64,000 bases of DNA from NCBI GenBank assembly GCA_963698275.1, contig CAVOQE010000005.1:62001-126000 (forward strand), in the 5' to 3' direction. Origin of the DNA: Anderseniella sp963698275. GTDB taxonomy: Bacteria; Pseudomonadota; Alphaproteobacteria; Rhizobiales; Aestuariivirgaceae. How positions within the stretch are numbered: the first letter of the stretch is position 1; each line of letters starts with the position of its first letter. The position numbers and the translations under genes are program-made. The notes below the pieces were generated by a model. The model worked only from the letters and a program-made list of their open reading frames with translations, was not told the DNA's origin and did not search any database. Positions 8,408 to 18,095 of the stretch are shown one piece after another.

Positions 8408-9985
8408 TCAGGCAAACCACCAGCGGCGATACATGTAACCGCCATCGTGATCGTAGTTTGAATTCAGGTCTCCGTGTGCCAGCTTCTTGCTGTGCGCGGT
8501 TACAAAATCGTTGAACATCAATACCATGATGCCACCGTCGTCATGCAGGATATTCTGCATTTCAGCATACATCTCACCGCGTTTGGCCTCGTTCAGTTCG
8601 GCGCGGGCTGTTACCAGCAATTCGTTGAAGCGCGGATTTTTCCAGAACGTATCATTCCACTTTGCTTCTGCAGCATAAGCGGTTGTAAACATCCAGTCAG
8701 TCGTCGGGCGGCCGCTCCAGAACGACATGCACCATGGCTTTTTCATCCACACATTCGACCAGTAGCCATCCGATGCCTCGCGAATGACGTTGATGTCGAT
8801 ATTGCATGCCTTGGCGGATTCCGACATCAGCACGGCCGCGTCCAGCGATCCGCTGAATGCGGCTTCGGATGCGGACAGGTCAACTTTCAGGCTGTCCAGC
8901 CCGGCCTTCTTGAGGTGGAATTTGGACTTGTCAGGGTCGTATGCATGACGCGGCTCAGGGTCGATTGCGTACTTGATCGATTTTGAGATCGGGTTGTCAT
9001 TGCCGGCCGAACCGAAGCCCAGCAGGATCTTCTTCACCAGTTCTTCCCGGTTGATGGCGTACTTCAGCGCAAGGCGAACATCCTTGTTGTCGAACGGCGC
9101 CATCGTAGTGTTCATGGGCGCCACATAATGACCAAATCCGGTGACCTGATCTATCTCCAGGCCGGGGTTGCGCTTCAGCAGCGAGACAGTCTTCAGGTCG
9201 GGACGGTCGATATAGTCCACATCACCGGAACCAAGCGCATTCTGGCGGGCAACAACATCACTGACCGACAGCATCGATATTTCGTCGAAATAGGCGGTGC
9301 CGTAATAATTCTCGTTGCGTTTGGCTTCAATGGTCACGCCGGGATCAAAGCGTTCCAGCTTGAACGGGCCGGTACCGTTGCCGGATGCCCAGTCCAGCTT
9401 GCCGTCCTTGGCCGGCATGATGGGCAGGTGATAGTCGGACACAACGAATGGAAAGTCAGCCGAACCGGAACTCAACTCGAATACGACCTCATCCTTGCCG
9501 TTGGCCTTCACATCCTGAATGATTTCAAGGATCGATTTGGCTGCCGATTTCGTATCCGCACCCCGGTGGTGGTTGATCGAGGCGACGACATCTTCCGCGT
9601 CTAGCGACTTTCCGTCATGGAACTCAACGCCCTTTCGCAGCTTGAACACCCAGCGGTCCACTTCTGCGGACGCTTCCCAGCTTTCCGCGAGGCCGGGAGC
9701 CGGCGAGTTCTTGGTATCGATTTCGACCAGATAGTCATAAGGGATATAGCCCAGATCACCGACATGGGAGTTTTCCCAGGTGCCGGGATCGAGCGAGTCG
9801 GTTGTCGAGCCGTGACCGACGGCGGATTTGAGATGTCCGCCCTTTTTGGGAGTTGCGCGCGCGGTTGCCGAGAACAGGCTGTTGCCAGCCGCTACCGTCA
9901 GCCCTGCTGCCACCGACAGCTGAATAAAGTCCCTGCGGCCCATTTTGCCTGCCGAGACGAGTGATTTCATCTTGTCGATATCCAT
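8408..9985 (-). CDS. ABC transporter substrate-binding protein (peptide/opine type, Tat-exported)
   Basis: A 525-residue family 5 extracellular solute-binding protein. The N-terminus carries a twin-arginine signal, GRRDFIQLSVAAG, followed by a hydrophobic stretch and an ATARA cleavage region. The mature part has the family pattern: a GGHLKSAVGHG start, SLDPGTWENSH, the central VEFHDGKSLDAEDVVASI segment and NKDVRLALKYAINREEL. The start is set at 9985 because GGGAGGAAATC lies immediately upstream. It heads the ABC operon. Substrate is likely a small peptide or peptide-like compound; this is inference from family. Confidence 0.92.
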   Translation of the reverse strand: MDIDKMKSLVSAGKMGRRDFIQLSVAAGLTVAAGNSLFSATARATPKKGGHLKSAVGHGSTTDSLDPGTWENSHVGDLGYIPYDYLVEIDTKNSPAPGLAESWEASAEVDRWVFKLRKGVEFHDGKSLDAEDVVASINHHRGADTKSAAKSILEIIQDVKANGKDEVVFELSSGSADFPFVVSDYHLPIMPAKDGKLDWASGNGTGPFKLERFDPGVTIEAKRNENYYGTAYFDEISMLSVSDVVARQNALGSGDVDYIDRPDLKTVSLLKRNPGLEIDQVTGFGHYVAPMNTTMAPFDNKDVRLALKYAINREELVKKILLGFGSAGNDNPISKSIKYAIDPEPRHAYDPDKSKFHLKKAGLDSLKVDLSASEAAFSGSLDAAVLMSESAKACNIDINVIREASDGYWSNVWMKKPWCMSFWSGRPTTDWMFTTAYAAEAKWNDTFWKNPRFNELLVTARAELNEAKRGEMYAEMQNILHDDGGIMVLMFNDFVTAHSKKLAHGDLNSNYDHDGGYMYRRWWFA

Positions 9986-10019
9986 GATTTCCTCCCTGGT
10001 TCCTTGAAAGCCGTAAGGC

Positions 10020-11606
10020 CTATTGGGCAACCAATGTCAGGAGTGTGTCAAGATGATCGGCCTCATTGGCTGGCTTGTCCCAGCGAATGCGATGAATGCG
10101 GGGAAACCGCATGGCGATGCCTGACTTGTGCCGGGAAGACGGCTGCACGGCATCAAAGGCCACCTCGAAAACCAGGTCGGGCTTGACCGCGCGCACCGGT
10201 CCGAACCGGTCGGTTGTGTTGTCGCGGACAAACTTGTCCAGCTTCTTCAGTTCGGCATCGGTGAAGCCGGAATAGGCCTTGCCGACAGGCACCAGTTCGT
10301 CCTGGCCGTCTTCGCCGGTGCGCCAGGCGCCAAAGGTATAATCAGAATAAAAAGACGACCGCTTGCCGGACCCGCGCTGGGCATACATCACCACACAGTC
10401 GGCGGTGAGCGCGTCGCGCTTCCACTTGAACCAGTGTCCTCTCGGCCGGCCGGCCATATAGGGGGAAGCGATGCGCTTCAGCATCAGGCCTTCAATGTTG
10501 GCGTCGCGCGCGCCATCGCGTAGAACCGTCAGCTCATCAAAAGCCTTGAACTCGATGACCTCGCTCAAAGATGCGTGCGAGAATTCGTTCACTGCCAGCA
10601 AGTCCTCCAGATGCTTGCGCCGCGCCGTGAAGTCGAGCGCGCGGAGGTCATCACCATGATGGAACAACAAGTCGTAAAACCGGATGTGAGCCGGATAATC
10701 CTTCACCATTGCAGCACTGACCTTCTTGCGGTTGAGACGTTGCTGAAGATCATTGAACGGCGCGATATCACCGTCGCGCATCACCAGCAACTCGCCATCT
10801 GCCACGCCGGAAAAGCCTGAGAATGCATCGGCGATGTCGGGGAATGACTTCGATATGTCATCACCGGTGCGTGAATACAGCCGCAAGTCTCTGCCGTTCC
10901 CCGCCAGTTGCACCCTTATACCGTCCCATTTCCATTCGGTGACCCACTCTGCCGGCGCGAGCCTGGCAAGATCGCCGTCTTCCAGCGGGTGCGCCAGCAT
11001 GACCGGTCTGAATACCGGCGTATCACCCGGGTCCGGTCTGTCGGCCCTGCCATCCAGCCAGGCAAACAGGTTTTCGTAGGGAAGCTCTATGCTGTGCCAA
11101 ATCTCCTCGACGTCTGCCACGTCATGGTCGAAGGCCTGTGCGATGGCTGTCTTGGCAAGGCGTGCCGACACGCCGATGCGAAGTCCGCCGGTGACCAGTT
11201 TAAGCAGGGCCCAGCGGCCATTGGCATCCAGCGCATCCAGCCAGCCAGCCAGTACCGGGCCGGCGTCTGCGCGTTTGAGCGATTGCAGTGTTTCATGAAT
11301 TTCGCTCAGTGACGGTACCGTTGCATCCTCGTTGTGTACCGGCCACAACAGCGAAACCGTCTCAGCGGTATCTCCCACATAATCACGCGACAGCTTGTAG
11401 AGCACCGGGTCGACATGCGGTTCCAGCAGTTCCGCCACCAGGCGCCGGAACGGCAGGCGCAGGTTCAGGCCATCGGTCAGGGCAGCCAGCGCGATGCCAC
11501 GGTCGGGGTCAGGCGTCGCCCGGAAATATGCTTTCAACAGGTCAAGCTTGGCATTGCGTGAGCTGGTGAAGGCAAGACGGTTCATCAGGTCGGCGAAGGC
11601 GTGCAT
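10020..11606 (-). CDS. ATP-dependent DNA ligase (ligase-associated damage response)
   Basis: A 528-residue ATP-dependent ligase separate from the essential NAD-dependent LigA. An N-terminal ligase domain (about residues 1-190) is followed by the adenylation domain with the active-site lysine K226 in EWKWDGIR, and by an OB-fold region ending about residue 525. It has the size and order of the ligase found in the alphaproteobacterial four-gene set with exonuclease, Lhr-like helicase and PdeM. The ATG is four bases after the exonuclease stop, and the ribosome-binding site lies inside that gene's end, so the two are coupled. Confidence 0.93.
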   Translation of the reverse strand: MHAFADLMNRLAFTSSRNAKLDLLKAYFRATPDPDRGIALAALTDGLNLRLPFRRLVAELLEPHVDPVLYKLSRDYVGDTAETVSLLWPVHNEDATVPSLSEIHETLQSLKRADAGPVLAGWLDALDANGRWALLKLVTGGLRIGVSARLAKTAIAQAFDHDVADVEEIWHSIELPYENLFAWLDGRADRPDPGDTPVFRPVMLAHPLEDGDLARLAPAEWVTEWKWDGIRVQLAGNGRDLRLYSRTGDDISKSFPDIADAFSGFSGVADGELLVMRDGDIAPFNDLQQRLNRKKVSAAMVKDYPAHIRFYDLLFHHGDDLRALDFTARRKHLEDLLAVNEFSHASLSEVIEFKAFDELTVLRDGARDANIEGLMLKRIASPYMAGRPRGHWFKWKRDALTADCVVMYAQRGSGKRSSFYSDYTFGAWRTGEDGQDELVPVGKAYSGFTDAELKKLDKFVRDNTTDRFGPVRAVKPDLVFEVAFDAVQPSSRHKSGIAMRFPRIHRIRWDKPANEADHLDTLLTLVAQ

Positions 11607-11610
11607 GGGT

Positions 11611-12622
11611 TCACTCTCCCTCGTCTTCAAAACCGACCAGGGCAAGCGCTCTGCCCTTCAGGCCCATGCTGGAGATCTGGTGCAACAGGGCGTCTTCCCT
11701 GCCATGGGTCACCCAGATTTCACCCGCCTCGACATCTGCTATGGTCTGCAGCAGTTCCGGCCAGTCGGCATGATCGGACACGATGATGGGAAACTCCGCG
11801 CCGCGCTGGCGGGCCCGGGCCCGAACCCGCATCCAGCCTGAGGCAAACGCCGTCAGCGGGTCGCTCATGCGCCGTGACCAGCGATCGGCAATGGCAGACG
11901 GCGGACACAGCACCAGTTGGCCCTGCAGGGCCTCCGATGGTTCATCGGCGACAGGTCGTAACTCTCCAAGCTCCACGCCTTGCGTTGTATAATAATCGCA
12001 CAAGCCCTGCAGCGCTCCGTGCAGGTAGATCGGCTTGTCATAACCTGCGGCCCGAACCAGGCAGATCATGCGCTGGCATTTGCCAAGTCCATAGACGCCG
12101 AGCAGATGAGTACGCTGTGGCGAGGCGGCAAGCGACGCCACCAGCCGGGCGGCTTCGGTGGCGGCGTTTTCATGCACGAACACCGGCAGAGCCGAACGTG
12201 GCCTCGGTGATGAACAGATCACATTTGACCACTTGGAAATCGGTACAGGTGGGATCGGTGGCGCGTTTGTAGTCACCTGATACAACGGCGCGATAGCCTT
12301 TCCAGTCCAGGATGACCTGGGCTGCCCCCAGTATGTGCCCGGCGGGCGCCATGCCCACATCAACGCCGTTGATGGAAATCGTCTCACCGTAATCTATCGC
12401 CTGCAGGTTTTCACCGGCGCGCTCGCCATAGCGCACCTGCATGATGTCGAGCGTCTGGCGTGTTGCCATCACCGCTGTGTTGCCGGGCCGGGCATGGTCG
12501 GCATGGCCGTGGGTGATCACGGCCCGCTCGACCGGAAGCGCAGGATCGATGTAAAAATCTCCCGGCTCGCAATACAAGCCCTTCGGTGTCGGGTACAGCC
12601 ATGTTGCAGGATTCAGGATCAT
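11611..12622 (-). pseudogene. Ligase-associated DNA exonuclease (metallo-beta-lactamase fold), frameshifted
   Basis: Beta-CASP metallo-beta-lactamase exonuclease of the mRNA 3'-end-processing-factor-like family. The N-terminal piece has the metal site THGHADHARPG and reads to CDLFITEATFG. It then leaves frame as SAGVRA and stops. The neighbouring frame resumes at LPVFVHENAATEAARL and continues to the normal C-terminus, ending GFEDEGE. One surplus base at about 12188-12190 accounts for everything, since TTCGGCTCTGCCG would read F-G-L-P without it. It is either a genuine recent mutation or a sequence error; both halves look otherwise intact. A TTG at 12631 is an alternative start. Confidence 0.85.
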
Positions 12623-12653
12623 CACACTCAAACGCTACAACGAGGGGTTTGGT

Positions 12654-13964
12654 TCAGGCAAACGCATCACGCGCCAGTGCCGGCATCCGGGCATACAGCG
12701 TAAACCCGCGCACGATGAAGAACAGGCACAGGGCAAACCACAGTCCGTGATTGCCGAAAACCGGGGTCAGCGCGTAGCCCGCTGCCAGGTACACAGCCAG
12801 CGAAACGATCATCATGTTGCGCATGTCGCGGGTCCGCGTTGCACCGATGAATATGCCGTCGAGCTGGAAGCACGCTGCCCCCAGTATCGGCGTCAGTGCG
12901 GCCCACCACAGGAAGGTGCGGGCATAGGACCGGATGTCCGGGTTGACCGACATGATATCGATTGCCCACGGCCCGGCCAGCAGGATGGCAAGCGACAGAA
13001 CAGCACCTGTGACCATGGCCCATTGTGAGGAAATGCGAACTGCGGTGTCGTAACGCTGGCGCGATCTGGCGCCCACCGACTGGCCGACCAGGGCTTCGCT
13101 GACCGTGGCGAAGCCGTCGATCATGTAGCTGCCCATGAAGAACAACTGCATCAGGATGGCGTTGGCCGATATCGCCACGTCACTGATTTTCGCACCTTGT
13201 GCTGCAAACCATGAAAACCCGAACGTAAGGCACAAGGTGCGCACCATGATGTCGCCATTGACCAGCACCATGCGCCTGACCTTGGCGCGGTCCAGTATTC
13301 TGGCCCGCGATGGCCGCTCACCGTCTCGGCGCAGGAACATCCAGACCACGGCAAGGCCGACAAAGGCCGAAGACACCTCCGCAATCAGGGTGCCATAGCC
13401 GATCCCCGCAGTGGCCATGTCCAGATGCAGCACAAACAGCGCATCGAGCGCCATGTTGGCCACGTTGAGATAGATCTGCACCACGAACGCCCAGCGCATC
13501 TGGCCGATGCCGATGAGCCAGCCGAGAATGGCATAGTTGGCCAGCGAGAACGGGGCCGACCAGATGCGGATGTCGAAGTAGATTTTCGCCTCGCGCTCAA
13601 TGTCAGGAGAGGCTGCGATCAGCCAGAACGACAGCTTTGAAATCAGCGGCGCGAGCACCAGCAGGACGACACCTATGCCCGCCGCCAGCAGCAGGGCACG
13701 GTACAGCACGGCGGCGAGTTCCTTGCCGTCACCTGCGCCATAGGCCTGGGCCGCGATGCCGGACGTACCCATGCGCAGGAAGCCGAATCCCCAGTAAACC
13801 AGCGAGAAAATCAGTGCGCCGATGGCAATTGCGCCGATGTAAAACGGGTCCGGCAATTGTCCGATAACAGCCGTATCCACCACGCCCAGCAAGGGCTGTG
13901 ATACGTTTGCCAGCATGATCGGCACCGCCATTGTGACAACTGATTTATGTGTGATCGGGGTCAT
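12654..13964 (-). CDS. MATE family efflux transporter (DinF-like)
   Basis: A 436-residue, 12-helix multidrug and toxin extrusion family exporter. It starts with a short cytoplasmic tail (MTPITHKSV) and the typical first helix AVPIMLANVSQPLLGVVDTAVIG. The two MATE halves are visible, the second beginning near KVRRMVLVNGDIMVRTLC. It resembles the DinF branch. It is read in the same direction as the exonuclease and ligase, 31 bases upstream of the former, so it probably shares their transcript. A substrate cannot be inferred. Confidence 0.92.
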   Translation of the reverse strand: MTPITHKSVVTMAVPIMLANVSQPLLGVVDTAVIGQLPDPFYIGAIAIGALIFSLVYWGFGFLRMGTSGIAAQAYGAGDGKELAAVLYRALLLAAGIGVVLLVLAPLISKLSFWLIAASPDIEREAKIYFDIRIWSAPFSLANYAILGWLIGIGQMRWAFVVQIYLNVANMALDALFVLHLDMATAGIGYGTLIAEVSSAFVGLAVVWMFLRRDGERPSRARILDRAKVRRMVLVNGDIMVRTLCLTFGFSWFAAQGAKISDVAISANAILMQLFFMGSYMIDGFATVSEALVGQSVGARSRQRYDTAVRISSQWAMVTGAVLSLAILLAGPWAIDIMSVNPDIRSYARTFLWWAALTPILGAACFQLDGIFIGATRTRDMRNMMIVSLAVYLAAGYALTPVFGNHGLWFALCLFFIVRGFTLYARMPALARDAFA

Positions 13965-14034
13965 GAGCGCATTGGCATTTGTGACTGCATGATTGTCAAC
14001 CGCGTTGCCGTCAAACCTCGTATACTACTGACAC

Positions 14035-16569
14035 ATGGACACTGCCGTTTCACATAAGTCATCGACACAAGCCAGCTTGCCTGAAGTCTTTGCCGACTGG
14101 TTTGCCGCCCGTGGCTGGCAACCGCGCAGCCACCAACTGGATATGCTGGCAACCGTGTCAGCCGGTCATTCTGCACTGCTGATTGCGCCAACCGGCGGCG
14201 GCAAGACGCTGGCGGGGTTTCTGCCGTCACTGATAGAACTGGCGCAAGGGGCTGCGGGCAAGGGTCTGCATACGCTTTACGTGTCACCGCTCAAGGCTCT
14301 GGCCGTCGACATTACGCGCAACCTCGAAACACCGATAAGGGACATGGGGCTGGACATCCGCATTGAGGCGCGCACCGGCGATACGCCTTCCCACAAGCGC
14401 CAGCGCCAGAAGACCAATCCGCCGGACATTCTCATCACCACCCCGGAGCAGGTGTCCCTGCTGATCACCCAGGACGGTGCCGAACATTATTTCGCCAATC
14501 TGCGTGTGGTCATTCTGGACGAGCTTCATTCCATGGCACCGACCAAGCGGGGTTGCCTGCTGGCACTGGCGCTGGCGCGGCTGCATGGATTTGCTCCCGG
14601 CCTGAAGCGGATTGGATTATCTGCCACGGTGGCAAGCCCAGACACCCTGCGGGCCTGGCTGATGCCGCAGGATCGCGACGAAGCCGGCGTCGAGCACATG
14701 GCGGCCTTTGTGCGCGCACCCGGCGGGGCGGAGCCGGACATCTCCATCATGCGCTGTGATGATGAGGTCCGGATGCCGTGGTCAGGCCACACCAGTGCCT
14801 ATGCGCTTCCCGATATTTATGAGGCGGTCAAGTCTGCCGGCATGGCGCTGGTGTTCACCAACACCAGATCGCAGGCTGAACGCATTTTCCATGAACTGTG
14901 GACCTTGAACGAAGACGCCCTGCCGATTGCCCTGCATCATGGTTCGCTTGATGTTTCGCAGCGCCGCAAGGTGGAAGCCGCCATGGCGGCGGGCTCCCTT
15001 CGCGCCGTGGTGTGTACGTCCACGCTCGATCTCGGCATTGACTGGGGCGACGTGGATCTCGTCATCAATGTGGGCGCGCCCAAGGGCTCCAGCCGGATCC
15101 TGCAGCGCATCGGACGCGCCAACCACCGCTATGAAGAGCCCTCGCGCGCCTTGTTGGTGCCGTCAAACCGGTTTGAGGTGCTGGAATGCGAGGCAGCACG
15201 GGTTGCTGCGTTTGAAGGTGCCCAGGATGGCGAAGGTCCGGCAGAACTGAAACGCGATGTACTGGCACAGCACATCATGGGGTCCGCAGTGGCCGCACCT
15301 TTTGACCCGAATGAGCTTTATGCCGAAATCATCTCGGCATGGCCGTACCGGAACCTGACCCGAGAGGACTTCGATCAGGCAGTGGATTTCGTGGCGACCG
15401 GCGGCTATGCGCTGAAATCCTATGAGCGTTTCGCCCGGCTGAAACAGATGCCGGACGGGCGCATGCGGCTGACCCATCCGCGGCTTGCGCAAACCTATCG
15501 CATGAATGCCGGCACCATCGTTGAAGCCGAGATGTTGAAGGTCAAGCTGGCCGGCAAACGGCGCTTCTCTGCCGGCAAGCCCTTGAACAAATGGGGCGGC
15601 AAGGTGCTGGGCGAAGTCGAAGAATGGTTCGTGGAACAATTGCGTGTTGGCGACACCTTCCTGTTTGCCGGTCAGATATTGCGCCTGGAAGCGGTCGAAG
15701 AACTCAACGCGCTGGTCAGCCGGGCTGATGCGACCGAACCGATGATACCGTCCTATCAGGGTGGCAAGTTTCCCCTGTCGACCTATCTGGCAGGCCGGGT
15801 GCGCGCCATGCTGGCCGAGCCTGCAAGCTGGCAGTATCTGCCGGAGCAGGTGCGCGACTGGCTGAAGGTGCAGCAATGGAAGTCGGTGTTGCCGCAAGCC
15901 CACCAGATGCTGGTCGAGACCTTTCCGAAGGCCAACAAGCATTACCTGGTGTGTTATCCGTTTGACGGCAGGCTGGCCCACCAGACCCTCGGCATGCTGC
16001 TGACCAGAAGGCTGGAGCGCGCCGGCATGCAGCCCTTGGGTTTTGTGTGCAATGACTATGCCCTGTCGGTGTGGTGCGTTCGCGATGTATCGCTGGCCAT
16101 CGAGACCGGCAGATTGTCCCTGGCCCAGTTGTTCGACCAGGACATGCTCGGCGATGACCTGGATGCCTGGCTGGCGGAATCCATGCTGATGAAGCGTACC
16201 TTCCGTACCTGCGCCATCATCGCCGGCCTGATCGAGCGGCGCTGGCCGGGCCAGGAGAAGTCAGGCCGCCAGATGACCGTGTCCGCTGACCTGATCTATG
16301 ACGTGCTGCGCACCCATCAACCCGATCACTGGTTGCTGAAGGCGGCATGGGATGATGCGGCATCCGGCCTGATCGATGCCAAGCGGCTGGCAATGATGCT
16401 GGCCCGCATCAAGGACAACATTATCCACAAGGCGCTGGAACAGGTTTCTCCTTTGGCGGTGCCGGTGATGCTTGAGATCGGACGCGAACCGGTTTATGGC
16501 GAAGCCCATGACGCTCTGCTTGCCGAAGCCGCCGCCGACCTTGTTGACGAAGCCATGCGGCTCGTCTGA
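14035..16569 (+). CDS. Ligase-associated Lhr-like DEXH-box DNA helicase
   Basis: An 844-residue superfamily 2 helicase. Walker A is APTGGGKT (51-58) and Walker B ILDELHS (about 159-165). Motif III is SATV, and the C-terminal helicase domain contains FTNTRSQAE, HHGSLD, STLDLGIDWGDVDLVI and QRIGRANHR. The C-terminal 400 residues are the Lhr winged-helix and beta-barrel region. Proteins of this size are the helicase member of the ligase-associated DNA-damage set. It is divergent from the MATE-exonuclease-ligase group with 70 bases between, and is followed directly by PdeM. Confidence 0.94.
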   Translation: MDTAVSHKSSTQASLPEVFADWFAARGWQPRSHQLDMLATVSAGHSALLIAPTGGGKTLAGFLPSLIELAQGAAGKGLHTLYVSPLKALAVDITRNLETPIRDMGLDIRIEARTGDTPSHKRQRQKTNPPDILITTPEQVSLLITQDGAEHYFANLRVVILDELHSMAPTKRGCLLALALARLHGFAPGLKRIGLSATVASPDTLRAWLMPQDRDEAGVEHMAAFVRAPGGAEPDISIMRCDDEVRMPWSGHTSAYALPDIYEAVKSAGMALVFTNTRSQAERIFHELWTLNEDALPIALHHGSLDVSQRRKVEAAMAAGSLRAVVCTSTLDLGIDWGDVDLVINVGAPKGSSRILQRIGRANHRYEEPSRALLVPSNRFEVLECEAARVAAFEGAQDGEGPAELKRDVLAQHIMGSAVAAPFDPNELYAEIISAWPYRNLTREDFDQAVDFVATGGYALKSYERFARLKQMPDGRMRLTHPRLAQTYRMNAGTIVEAEMLKVKLAGKRRFSAGKPLNKWGGKVLGEVEEWFVEQLRVGDTFLFAGQILRLEAVEELNALVSRADATEPMIPSYQGGKFPLSTYLAGRVRAMLAEPASWQYLPEQVRDWLKVQQWKSVLPQAHQMLVETFPKANKHYLVCYPFDGRLAHQTLGMLLTRRLERAGMQPLGFVCNDYALSVWCVRDVSLAIETGRLSLAQLFDQDMLGDDLDAWLAESMLMKRTFRTCAIIAGLIERRWPGQEKSGRQMTVSADLIYDVLRTHQPDHWLLKAAWDDAASGLIDAKRLAMMLARIKDNIIHKALEQVSPLAVPVMLEIGREPVYGEAHDALLAEAAADLVDEAMRLV

Positions 16570-16573
16570 CGCC

Positions 16574-17239
16574 ATGGCCGTGCGACTTGGCGATATTGAA
16601 GTCATCCCGTGCCTGTCGGGCGCCCTTTACGTGCCGCAGTACGACACGCTGCTGATCGCGGACCTGCATCTGGAAAAAGGCTCATCGCGCGCCCATCTGG
16701 GCCAGTTCCTGCCGCCATACGACACTCGTGCCGGATTACTCTCGCTACAGGCTGCAATTGCCAAATGGGCACCTGCAAGGGTCATGCTGCTGGGCGACAG
16801 CTTTCATGACGCACAAGGTCCTGAACGCCTGGCGGCGGCTGATCGCGCGCTGCTGGAACAACTGGCAGCGCAAGCCGATTTCATCTGGCTGTCCGGCAAT
16901 CATGACCCTTGCCTGCCGGCACATTTGCCGGGCTCGAGATCCGTGGAGATTGCCTTGGGTGACATAACCCTGCGCCACGAACCCGGTGCCGGAGCCGTCA
17001 ACGAGATTGCCGGCCACCTGCATCCGGTGGCTTCCATCAGGCGGCGCGGACGCAGGGTGCGGACCAAGTGCTTTGTCATTTCACCGGCGCGGATCATCCT
17101 GCCGGCATTCGGCGCCTATACAGGTGGCCTCGATGTGCGCCATGAGGCGTTCCGGCCACTGCTGTCGGGCGAGGCCTTTCGGGTAATCATGGTCGGCAAA
17201 ACCGCCTTGCACACATTGCCGGGCCGCGCCGTACTTTAG
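16574..17239 (+). CDS. pdeM: Ligase-associated DNA damage response endonuclease PdeM
   Basis: A 221-residue calcineurin-like metallophosphoesterase. The dinuclear metal motifs are DLHLEKG (from D30), GDSFHD (74-79), GNHD (108-111), then RHEPG and GHLHP. The family works with the Lhr-like helicase and ATP-dependent ligase of the same gene set. The ATG at 16574 is four bases after the helicase stop; the frame extends upstream into the helicase, but no other start fits. Its stop codon overlaps the stop of the convergent DUF3429 gene. Confidence 0.9.
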   Translation: MAVRLGDIEVIPCLSGALYVPQYDTLLIADLHLEKGSSRAHLGQFLPPYDTRAGLLSLQAAIAKWAPARVMLLGDSFHDAQGPERLAAADRALLEQLAAQADFIWLSGNHDPCLPAHLPGSRSVEIALGDITLRHEPGAGAVNEIAGHLHPVASIRRRGRRVRTKCFVISPARIILPAFGAYTGGLDVRHEAFRPLLSGEAFRVIMVGKTALHTLPGRAVL

Positions 17240-17706
17240 GAAACGGTAACTGCGCGCACCACAACTGCCGCAATCAGGGCCAGGACCGCACCCGTCGTCA
17301 GCATTGCCCGCAAGGTTGCATACCAGGGCGGCAGCTCGCCACGCTGCGACGACTGCACATCCCACACACCCTGCAGCAGGAAGCCGCCGATCAGCAAGAT
17401 CAGGCCAACGGTCGCAGGCAGCAGCAGGGCCACGAACCCGGCCAGGGACGGCAGCACGGACAGCACGAACAAGGTGGCCTGCAGCGGGCCGGGCGGCAGT
17501 TTCAGGGCCGCCCCCCAGCGTATGCCGCCGAGAAAGGACAGGATGACCGCGCCATATCCCATCTGGATCAGCAGGGCGCGCGACGTTGTGCCCGGTTCGG
17601 TTTCCGTGCCCAGCAGCAGAAACGGCAGCCAGAACGGCAGCAGACCGGCCATGCCGAGCCACAGGGCCGGTCCGGGAATCTTGCTAATGGCTTCAGACAG
17701 TTTCAT
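17236..17706 (-). CDS. DUF3429 domain-containing membrane protein
   Basis: A 156-residue integral membrane protein with about five hydrophobic helices (for example PALWLGMAGLLPFWLPFLLL and the C-terminal TTGAVLALIAAVVVRAV). It contains the GYGAVILSFLGGIRWG segment typical of DUF3429 (TMEM69-related) proteins, which have no established function. The ATG at 17706 (MKLSEAISKIPG) fits the family start; the frame runs on to 17796 without a better site. It is convergent with PdeM. Confidence 0.8.
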   Translation of the reverse strand: MKLSEAISKIPGPALWLGMAGLLPFWLPFLLLGTETEPGTTSRALLIQMGYGAVILSFLGGIRWGAALKLPPGPLQATLFVLSVLPSLAGFVALLLPATVGLILLIGGFLLQGVWDVQSSQRGELPPWYATLRAMLTTGAVLALIAAVVVRAVTVS

Positions 17707-18095
17707 GGTCTCGTACGGCCGGTGCGGTAAAAACAATGCGATGGTAGCACATATAGTCGGAGTACTCAGCAATTGCACAGCGAGTTTGAAAAACACTTTG
17801 GCGCGGCACAGGTGCGGATTTTGCTGCAGTCCGAAACAGCGAAGCGAATATCCGGTACTGACCCAGAACAGTTATTAAAATCGGCCATTGTGAACGGCAG
17901 TTCTGGATAGAATCAGAACATCTATTTCATGGGCCGCAGCAACCAAGCAAGTGAGCCTCCGGGTGACTGGTCGATGCAGAATACAACCGGCAGTCCGCCC
18001 GCCAACCGTTGACTTAGCACAATGCGCTGGATGGGAATTCAAGCACAATCAAAGGTGGGGCCCGTGCGCGTCAGCGCATTTGGAAGGAGAAAGTG
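17707..18095. other. Intergenic region without recognised genes
   Basis: This 389-base stretch separates the divergent DUF3429 and DUF6629 genes. A TTGACT hexamer occurs near 18010 without a good -10 partner. An AGGAG ribosome-binding site closes the region before 18096. No RNA gene, repeat or intact coding frame is apparent. Confidence 0.5.

Noticed and set aside
15163..15981. 272-codon antisense open frame
   Set aside because: It is opposite the Lhr-like helicase; no ribosome-binding site or recognisable domain.
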